A stretch of DNA of 64,000 nt, taken from a virus. This document shows, piece by piece, positions 58,370-64,000 of this stretch. Position numbers and translations under genes: made by a program. The DNA lies in the IMG/VR virus record IMGVR_UViG_3300032893_000015, positions 36,611-100,610 of that record; one strand, written 5' to 3'. A model generated the notes under the pieces. The model saw only the letters and a program-made list of their open reading frames with translations. It did not search any database and had not been told where the DNA came from. Numbering within the stretch: position 1 is the first letter of the stretch; every line of letters starts with the position of its first letter.

Positions 58370-58770
58370 TGATTCCCCCACGCCGCATACTCCACCTGCC
58401 CGCTCCCGTTGATCTCGAGCAGGGTCATCGGGTTGCTCGGGTCGAACTCGAGCAGGAGCACGCCGTTGAGCAGGACGACGTTGGTCACTCCGTTTTGCGT
58501 GATCCGTATCTTCATGGGCGCCGCCACCCTCACGTACAGCGTATGCGCCTGGGTGACGGGCCCCCCCGTCCCGATGCCCTGCATGATCTGGTAGGCGTTG
58601 GCGGTATTGACGGTGGGGAGCACCCTCCCTGTCTCCACGACGTACGGCTTCTGCGCCGGATTCAGGGCGAACGGGATGGTCGTGCTTCCGCTCGGGAACT
58701 GGCTCCCGTCCGACACGACCGTAGGTCCCGCCGCCAACGTCGCGCCTTGCAGCTGTACCGCCTCGCCCAC
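58366..58770 (-). CDS. Head decoration-like protein, 134 aa
   Basis: GTG 58770 after GAGAAGGAGGGC. All-beta profile (TLYVRVAAPMKIRITQNGVT, VVLLNGVLLLEFDPSNPMTL) of jelly-roll or Ig type. In the head block; a capsid decoration role is inferred. Confidence 0.5.
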   Translation of the reverse strand: MGEAVQLQGATLAAGPTVVSDGSQFPSGSTTIPFALNPAQKPYVVETGRVLPTVNTANAYQIMQGIGTGGPVTQAHTLYVRVAAPMKIRITQNGVTNVVLLNGVLLLEFDPSNPMTLLEINGSGQVEYAAWGNQ

Positions 58771-58790
58771 GCGCCCTCCTTCTCACCCGG

Positions 58791-58814
58791 GATTGGAAAC
58801 CCGGGTTTCCAATC
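58791..58814. repeat. Dispersed palindrome, copy 10 (overlaps a stop codon)
   Basis: Full 24-bp form; its end overlaps the stop of the next upstream gene (58813-58815). Confidence 0.95.
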
Positions 58815-59172
58815 AGCCGCCCTTCAGGTTTTTGAACGGTCCGGTCGCCGGCTTGATGGGAGTGGCCGTCCCGGACACCTTCTGGCTGACGGGTCCCGGG
58901 TCCGCCATCAGGATCTTGCCGCCCTTGGGGATGTTGTCCGTGTTGGGCAACCCCGCCAGGGTCGGTGCCGGCTTCTGCGGTCGGTTCTCCTTGGTGAAGT
59001 CCCTTCCTCCGGTGCTCGCGCCGTTGAAGTTCTTCCCTCCGGTCTCGGCTCCGGTTTGCGGTCGGTTCTCTTGCGAGAAGTCCCTCCCGCCCTTGCCCGA
59101 GCTCCCGGGGCTAACGGGCTTGCCGTCTGCCGTTGCGAAAGGCGGGTTTGCTCCCTTGCCTGCGTCTCCCAT
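58813..59172 (-). CDS. Disordered protein with duplicated motif, 119 aa
   Basis: Low complexity Gly/Pro/Lys/Asn. GGRDFSQENRPQ and GGRDFTKENRPQ are two copies of one motif, with a partial third (GGKNFNG) between them. ATG 59172 with GAAGGAGGAAC upstream. Probably a linear linker or packaging-related protein. Confidence 0.5.
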   Translation of the reverse strand: MGDAGKGANPPFATADGKPVSPGSSGKGGRDFSQENRPQTGAETGGKNFNGASTGGRDFTKENRPQKPAPTLAGLPNTDNIPKGGKILMADPGPVSQKVSGTATPIKPATGPFKNLKGG

Positions 59173-59185
59173 GTTCCTTCCTCCT

Positions 59186-59425
59186 TCACTGCCTCAGTTT
59201 GAACGGTTTCCCGCCGTTCTCCAGGGGCCGGTCCGCCGGCCAGGGAATCTGCGGTGAGTGCCCGTGCCCCTGGCCCTCGTCCTTGTAGGTGCTGGGTGTG
59301 GCCAGGGGTCCTCCCGTCTTGTTCGCCTGCACGACGCCTACGCCCGGCTGCGGGCTCGGTCGCTGCTCGGCGCTCTTCGGGGCCTTCATCGCCTGCCCAT
59401 CGGTCCGGAACGGTGCTCGCGCCAT
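59186..59425 (-). CDS. Small disordered protein, 79 aa
   Basis: Pro/Gly/Lys-rich, no predicted fold (SAEQRPSPQPGVGVVQANKT). Coding is supported mainly by strand, spacing and lack of overlap. No family. Confidence 0.4.
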   Translation of the reverse strand: MARAPFRTDGQAMKAPKSAEQRPSPQPGVGVVQANKTGGPLATPSTYKDEGQGHGHSPQIPWPADRPLENGGKPFKLRQ

Positions 59426-59471
59426 GCCTTGAGAGGTACCACGCCCCCTCTCCGCCGTCGAAGGTCGCCTT

Positions 59472-59669
59472 TCAGAAGCCGTCGTCCCCGTCGAACAGCG
59501 GCAACTCCTTCCACGGTCGGATCTTCCCCGAGTCCGGCAGGTCCACGGTGATGCGCGTCACCTCCAACCGGGACAGCTTCGGCACCACCTCGCGCAGGTT
59601 GATGATCTTGCCATCGAGCTCCCCCGTCTCGGGATAGTCATCCGGCACCGTCACTGGCTTCAGACTCAT
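59472..59669 (-). CDS. Small hypothetical protein, 65 aa
   Basis: ATG 59669 in an ATGA overlap with the MuF gene stop. Compact sequence (DGKIINLREVVPKLSRLEVT, ending PLFDGDDGF). Translational coupling makes an immunity or accessory role for the effector protein upstream conceivable, but nothing in the sequence shows it. Confidence 0.55.
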   Translation of the reverse strand: MSLKPVTVPDDYPETGELDGKIINLREVVPKLSRLEVTRITVDLPDSGKIRPWKELPLFDGDDGF

Positions 59670-62317
59670 CTCTTGATCTCCTCGCATTCGACAATCAGAC
59701 ACTTCGGGTCTTCCTCGGCCTTATGCCTGGCCAACACTCTGAAGCTCGCCTTGCTACTGAGGATGATCTCTTTCTCGTGCTCGTGTTGTGAGTGCGTCTC
59801 CACGCCAATACCCGAGTGCTGGTGGATGACGAAGAACACCTTGTTGTCGTCCTTGTTGTACCGGCTGACTCCTCCCATGAAGTCCATGGCTACGCCCGCC
59901 TTACGGCTGGTACTCGTGAGGGCTTCTGCGTGGACGACGTCCTCGTCCATGAACTTCTTCATCGTCTCGTCCTTCAGCCCCCGGATCCCCCGGAACACTT
60001 GCCCCGGCTGCGCCGGCACCTTCCCGAACACCCGTTCGAGCGCCTCCCCCTGTCGCACCGCTGCTTCATAACCCATCTTCCCGATCTCTTTTTCGTACTC
60101 GTCCCGGGTCATCCTTTGGGCTGCCCGAATCACTTTGTACGAACCTCCCGTGAAATTGCTCACCGCAAGTCTCTCCTCCCCGACCACTCCCCCCATCGCC
60201 CTACGCACTTTATTCAGGTACTCAGCCACCTGTTCTCCCCCCGGGGGCACTTCCAAGTCCTTCTTGGGCAACTTGCGGGTTGGTAGCTTTTCGAACTCCC
60301 GTATCGCCAAGTTCTTTGTGTCCGGCTTCGGTGGCACAACTCGCTTGCCGTACTCCGCCGTGATGGGCGCTCCCGGCTTCGGCTTGGGTGCTTTCAGCTC
60401 CTGCAGCTTGCCCTTGAGGAAGTCCGCCCTGGCGTCGAGCATCTTGACGATCTTCGCCTTGTCGTCGGGCACCATCCCCGGTGCCACCTTCTCGACGTAC
60501 TTGCCCCAGCCCCCGCTCTTCTTCTGCAGCTTCAGGATGGCTTCGATCTGTTTTTTGACGCCCTTGGGTCCCGCCGCGAAATCCTCCGCTTTGGCGATGC
60601 CCGCCTTCTGCGCCACCCGCGCATAGCTGCTGTTGATGTTCGGCTTGAAGAAGTTCTCCCAGTCCGCCTTTGCGTCCGTCTGCGCCGCCTCTGTCTTGCG
60701 CCCCTTGTTCGCGCGAAACAGGAGCGACCCTCCGTTGTCGATGCGGGCCACTCCCCCTTGCGCCGTCTTGACGGCGTTGTCCATCGCGAGCCCAACGGCA
60801 TCCCAGTTCCCGAGCAAGACGTCCGCCGCGAACCCCCCGAGCACCTCCTTGGCCAGCTCCTCGGTGAGGTTGCCGCTCAGCGTCTCTGCCTCGAGCATCG
60901 TGCTGGCGAACGCCACCTTTCCGTCGTGTTCGAACGCCTCCGACTCGGGTGCCCCCAGCCCCAGGTCCCGGTAGATGTTGTTCGCGATAACCTCGCACTG
61001 CGCTTGCGTCGGGTCCTTGTAGAACTTCACGTACCGTTCGACGTCGTCCGTCCCGCGGTAAACGCCCCCTTCGTTGCTCCCGGTTGCGTCCTGCAGTTTC
61101 GTCCCGAGGATGACGTCTTCCCGGTCCTCCGGCTCTTCCTCCTCTGGGGGTAGTTGGTCGAGCGGTAGCGGCTCCTCCGCTACCCCTTGATCGGCCGGCA
61201 CCACCGGCACGACGTCCCCTTCCTCCGCCGCCCCTTCGTCTACGGGCACGTTCGGCTTGTCGAGCTCCTCGGGCACTTGCTCTTGCGCCTTGGTGCCCTC
61301 TTCGGGTTCCTTACCGAAGTCCTCGCGCGCGATGGTCGTGCGCTCGGGAATGGGCGGCATCGCCTCCTTGTGCCCTTCCGCCGTCCACGCCGCGAGCACC
61401 TTCCCGTCGTCCACCCACTCGAGGTACGGCGGAATGACCCAGCTCACCCGGTGCGCCACGACGATCTCGCGATCGTTGGGGCGGTTGGGCGGATGCATGT
61501 ACAGCCCGTACCAGCTCTCGAACGGCTCTTCGGGTCGGCGTATCTGCCCGTGTACGGCGTAGCTGTCGGCTCCCGTACGGTCGTCGAACACCGCCGACAG
61601 GATCTTGCACATGTCCCCGAGCTGCTCGTCCGCGTTCTTGATGGCTTCCCAGTTACCGCGATTGCAGGCGTTGGCACACTCGGTACGAACAATTCTGGCT
61701 GCCCAGTAGGCCGGCGCTGCCTGCAGGAACGGACTTCGTGCGGTGATGTCCGCGCGCATCTCGGCCCAGCTCTTCTTGGCGACGAAGCCCTTCTGCAGCT
61801 CCCGTTCGAAGTGCCCAATGGTCTCCAGGCCGTACCGCTCCAGGATGCCCTTCTGCGCGCCCGCTTCGGGGTCCCCTCCCAACCTCCTGAGGATGCTCCC
61901 CCGGGCCCCGTCCTGGGCCGCCTGCAGCATCAGCGCCTCATTCAGGGCTAGGGGCTGCATCCCCACCCCCCGGAAGCTCTTGTCGGCTTGTACGAGGTAG
62001 TTCGCCGTCCCCGTCGCGGCGCCTTCGGCCGCCTGCAGGCCGTGCTCCAAGATCGCATCCTTCAGGCCGCCCTTGAGACCCCTCAACACCTGCTGCACTT
62101 GCGCGAGAGCCGCTCTGCGCTGCACCGCCGTGAACGAATCGGGTCCCGGGCCCTTGAGGCCTTCCGCCTGTTGCAGGCGCTTGGCGAGGTCCTTGGCTGC
62201 GTCGTTCAACAGCTCGCGCAAGCGCTCCTGCCCGGCCGCTTGGGAAAAGCCCATCGCGTGTCGGCGGTTGCGCTCGAGCACGTCCTTCGCCGCTTGTACT
62301 GCTTTGCTGGTCGCCAA
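59666..62317 (-). CDS. MuF head protein fused to kinase-like and ADP-ribosyltransferase domains
   Basis: 883 aa, TTG 62317 after GGGGAGGCTTCTTTT. Residues about 155-305 match the SPP1 gp7/MuF minor head domain (AARIVRTECANACNRGNWEA, ending near HRVSWVIPPYLEW). After an acidic linker, 400-630 resemble a HipA/PI-kinase-like fold (VERYVKFYK, FAADVLLGNWDAVGLAMDN, ARIDNGGSLLFRA). Residues 690-880 carry the R-S-E triad of ADP-ribosyltransferases: VFRGIRG (R776), LTSTSR (802-804) and EKEIIL (E848, E850). MuF proteins enter the head, so the two enzymatic domains may be injected effectors. Confidence 0.8.
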   Translation of the reverse strand: MATSKAVQAAKDVLERNRRHAMGFSQAAGQERLRELLNDAAKDLAKRLQQAEGLKGPGPDSFTAVQRRAALAQVQQVLRGLKGGLKDAILEHGLQAAEGAATGTANYLVQADKSFRGVGMQPLALNEALMLQAAQDGARGSILRRLGGDPEAGAQKGILERYGLETIGHFERELQKGFVAKKSWAEMRADITARSPFLQAAPAYWAARIVRTECANACNRGNWEAIKNADEQLGDMCKILSAVFDDRTGADSYAVHGQIRRPEEPFESWYGLYMHPPNRPNDREIVVAHRVSWVIPPYLEWVDDGKVLAAWTAEGHKEAMPPIPERTTIAREDFGKEPEEGTKAQEQVPEELDKPNVPVDEGAAEEGDVVPVVPADQGVAEEPLPLDQLPPEEEEPEDREDVILGTKLQDATGSNEGGVYRGTDDVERYVKFYKDPTQAQCEVIANNIYRDLGLGAPESEAFEHDGKVAFASTMLEAETLSGNLTEELAKEVLGGFAADVLLGNWDAVGLAMDNAVKTAQGGVARIDNGGSLLFRANKGRKTEAAQTDAKADWENFFKPNINSSYARVAQKAGIAKAEDFAAGPKGVKKQIEAILKLQKKSGGWGKYVEKVAPGMVPDDKAKIVKMLDARADFLKGKLQELKAPKPKPGAPITAEYGKRVVPPKPDTKNLAIREFEKLPTRKLPKKDLEVPPGGEQVAEYLNKVRRAMGGVVGEERLAVSNFTGGSYKVIRAAQRMTRDEYEKEIGKMGYEAAVRQGEALERVFGKVPAQPGQVFRGIRGLKDETMKKFMDEDVVHAEALTSTSRKAGVAMDFMGGVSRYNKDDNKVFFVIHQHSGIGVETHSQHEHEKEIILSSKASFRVLARHKAEEDPKCLIVECEEIKR

Positions 62318-62323
62318 AAAGAA

Positions 62324-62355
62324 GCCTCCCCGACCACTCTACCGGCCGGGGAGGC
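62324..62355 (-). terminator. Terminator-like hairpin that also holds the MuF ribosome binding site
   Basis: Minus-strand GCCTCCCCG, 14-nt loop, CGGGGAGGC, then TTCTTTTT. This is a good intrinsic terminator for RNA coming from the repeat array. The 3' arm is also the GGGGAGG binding site of the MuF gene, so folding would hide it. Confidence 0.6.
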
Positions 62356-62399
62356 ATTCTCGCACTCGCGCTTATTCGTTACCGACTCGTTGTTCTTCG

Positions 62400-63234
62400 C
62401 CTACTCGCTCTTGATCTCTTCGTTCTCACCGGTTCGTTCACTCAACCGGTTCGCCTTCGTTCTACGGCCTCCGTCCACTCCGCATCCATCATTTCGTTCG
62501 GTGATCTCCGTCCACTCTTCGGCGTTTTCTTCGTTCCGATGGCCTCGTCCACTCGCCCTGACATCTCTTCGTTCCGGTGGATCCGTCCACTCTTCGGCGT
62601 TTTCTTCGTTCGCCTCATCTCGTCCACTCATGGGCCATCACTTCATTCGTGAAGATTCGTCCACTCTCCTTGGGCTTCTTCGTTCAGCTACATCCGTCCA
62701 CTCGCACACCATCTCTTCGTTCCGATGGATCTGTCCACTCGCGCTGTTTCACTTCGTTCTGGGGTCTGCGTCCCACTCTTCAGACTTATCTTCGTTCGGC
62801 TGCATCCGTCCGCTCTTGCTCCATCTCTTCGATTCGTCGGTATCGCCCACTCTTCTTCGTTCTCTTTCGTTCGACGCTGTTCGTTCACTCCCAAGCTATC
62901 TCTTTCGTACCGGGCTGTTCGTCCACTCGAGCAGGCTCACTTCGTTCAACGCCTTTCGTCCACTCCCGCTTGTTCACTTCGTTCGGTGCGATTCGTCCAC
63001 TCCTCGCTGTTCTCTTCGTTCGAGCCCTGTCGTCTTACTCTTGTTCGATCTTTTCGTTCGTTCGCCGACGTCCACTCGGCTTCATCTTCTTCGTTCGCCT
63101 CTCATCGTCCACTCCGGCTCCTACTCTTCGTTCTTTCATTCTCGTGGGCCAGTCCACTCCGATACGTTCACTTCGTTCGCCGCTACTCGTCCACTCGACG
63201 CGCTTCGCTTCGTTCGGCAGCTCCCGTTCACTCC
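62400..63234 (-). repeat. Non-coding array of 23 units with 37-bp period
   Basis: Plus-strand block A (GTCCACTC and close variants, given here by the first base of TCCACTC) starts at 62400, 62437, 62475, 62512, 62549, 62586, 62623, 62660, 62697, 62734, 62771, 62809, 62846, 62884, 62922, 62959, 62996, 63033, 63071, 63108, 63153, 63190 and 63227. Steps are 37 or 38 bp, once 45. Between them, 18-19 bp in, is block B (CTTCGTTC). The 10-11 bp between blocks vary. 37 is not a multiple of three and no long frame survives, so it is not protein-coding. The last unit overlaps the stop codon of the IS110-like gene. This fills the 872-bp gap. Confidence 0.9.
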
Positions 63235-64000
63235 GCCGCTACTTCGTCTCCGTCCTCGTCTCCGTCTTCCTCTTCGATGGCTGGCGCCAGCGGCATCGCC
63301 GTGTTGTCTCGCCACCCGACATCCCCGACCATCTCGATGGCTTCCTCGAGCGTCATGATGCGGGGCTCGCGTACGGCGATCTTCCCCCCGTGCATGTACC
63401 CGAGCTTCGCCGCGTACCAGTCCGGCCACACGGGCAACCCCTCCATCGCCCGCCACACCATGTACAAGTCCTCGACGAAGATATCGATCGACTTCCACAT
63501 GCCCCTCTTGTCGATGAAGCCCAGAGCCCCCTTGTGCACTTCCTTGGTGCCGTCTGGCTTGAGCCGCGTCCAGGTATTGTCCTTGGGGTTGTAGCGGGGA
63601 TCGTTGATCGCTCCCGCGCGCGACTGCTGCCAGATATCGAAGTACTTCGAGGTCCTGCCGAACGGCGGGTGCTTGTTGGGATGGGCATTCTTCCGGATGC
63701 TCGTCCACGCGCTGTAGATGACCGTGCGTAACCGTGCGTTGTACCTGTTGACGTGCCCCTTCTCCCTCCGTACGAGCCTTCCTGTCCTTTCGTCCGGACA
63801 AACGCCGAGAAACATCTTCAGGTTGCTCGCCTTCACTGCTCGGTTGATGTCGATCTCGGCAACGAGCTGCGCCGCGGTGACTTCCCCGATCCCCGCCACC
63901 CCCTTCAGCCACTCCTTCCAGATGCGGGTCTTCTTCAGGGCCCGCTCCATCTCCCACTTCAACCCTTCGTCCGCCGCCCTGAGCCTTTCCTCTGCTAGGG
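63228..64000 (-). CDS. IS110-family-type transposase, C-terminal part (cut by window edge)
   Basis: The frame is open through the right edge. Visible: a helix-hairpin-helix Transposase_20 domain (GVAGIGEVTAAQLVAEIDI, NLKMFLGVCPDERTGR, GHVNRYNARLRTVIYSAW). About 110 further residues follow, including KSIDIFVEDLYMVWRAMEG, then an acidic tail (EEEDGDEDGDE). The N-terminal RuvC-like DEDD domain, if present, is outside. In this family a conserved Ser-Gly usually follows the Pro of GxxP; here it is Thr-Gly, so catalysis may be lost. No insertion-sequence ends are seen. Possibly a domesticated phage recombinase. Confidence 0.7.
   Translation of the reverse strand, partial: LAEERLRAADEGLKWEMERALKKTRIWKEWLKGVAGIGEVTAAQLVAEIDINRAVKASNLKMFLGVCPDERTGRLVRREKGHVNRYNARLRTVIYSAWTSIRKNAHPNKHPPFGRTSKYFDIWQQSRAGAINDPRYNPKDNTWTRLKPDGTKEVHKGALGFIDKRGMWKSIDIFVEDLYMVWRAMEGLPVWPDWYAAKLGYMHGGKIAVREPRIMTLEEAIEMVGDVGWRDNTAMPLAPAIEEEDGDEDGDEVAAE

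Noticed and set aside
11924-58814. Palindrome as rho-independent terminator or parS site
   Set aside because: No U-run after any copy, three copies are inside genes, and the sequence does not match the parS consensus TGTTTCACGTGAAACA.
62401-62894. Minus-strand ORFs within the array (76, 61 and 68 codons)
   Set aside because: They arise from GA-rich repeats; the 37-bp period shifts frame each unit and no binding sites or homologous residues support them.
62400-63234. CRISPR array
   Set aside because: Conserved blocks are only 7-9 bp, two kinds alternate, spacing is 18-19 bp and no cas genes are present.
1-64000. tRNA, rRNA or integrase/attachment site
   Set aside because: No cloverleaf-like sequence, rRNA stretch or integrase gene was seen when reading both strands; a short or divergent tRNA could be missed by eye.

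Overview
The window is a 64 kb slice of a high-GC, double-stranded DNA tailed-phage genome, or a prophage. Nearly every gene lies on the minus strand and reads right to left. The virion module has a tail sheath, tail tube, tape measure, baseplate J protein, gp25-like wedge and LysM hub protein, so the particle is a contractile-tailed (myovirus-type) phage. The replication module is T4-like in content: family B DNA polymerase, DnaB-type helicase, DnaG-type primase, RecA/UvsX-like recombinase, gp32-like ssDNA-binding protein, SbcC/SbcD (gp46/gp47-like) nuclease, SF2 helicase and a resolvase-like nuclease. No tRNA, rRNA, CRISPR array, terminase or portal gene is seen; the packaging genes probably lie beyond the right edge. 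The host cannot be named. It has a sigma70-type promoter system and uses GGAGG ribosome binding sites.

Layout from right to left, in the direction of transcription. 64.0-63.2 kb: an IS110-type transposase C-terminal domain, cut by the window edge. 63.2-62.4 kb: a non-coding array of 23 units with a 37-bp period. 62.3-50.8 kb: head and neck genes, starting with a three-part MuF / kinase-like / ADP-ribosyltransferase protein, then scaffold-like, major capsid-like and connector genes. 50.7-32.2 kb: HNH endonuclease, sheath, tube, a frameshifted tail-assembly chaperone pair, tape measure, baseplate and a holin-like membrane protein. 32.2-32.1 kb: a cluster of hairpins separating the late half from the early half. 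32.0-9.5 kb: helicases, primase, polymerase, sigma-like factor, recombination genes and two ParB-like proteins. 9.5-4.3 kb: a TET/JBP-like dioxygenase, a glycosyltransferase, ThyX and a dATP/dGTP diphosphohydrolase-like protein, which suggests DNA base modification. 4.2-0 kb: small early genes.

Regulation is unusually legible. Four early promoters share a TTGC-N8-GCAA dyad over a sigma70-like -35/-10 pair, and two weaker relatives also sit in the early half. Eight late-gene junctions carry a [GC]TAGGCT motif instead. A perfect palindrome (22-bp invariant core) occurs ten times, seven between genes and three inside coding sequences. Several key genes have RNA structure at their start codon: polymerase, its downstream neighbour, the tail-assembly chaperone and the MuF protein.

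The most novel items are the 37-bp periodic array beside the IS110-like gene, the MuF-kinase-ART fusion, the dispersed palindrome and the chaperone leader with its small upstream ORF and anti-Shine-Dalgarno.
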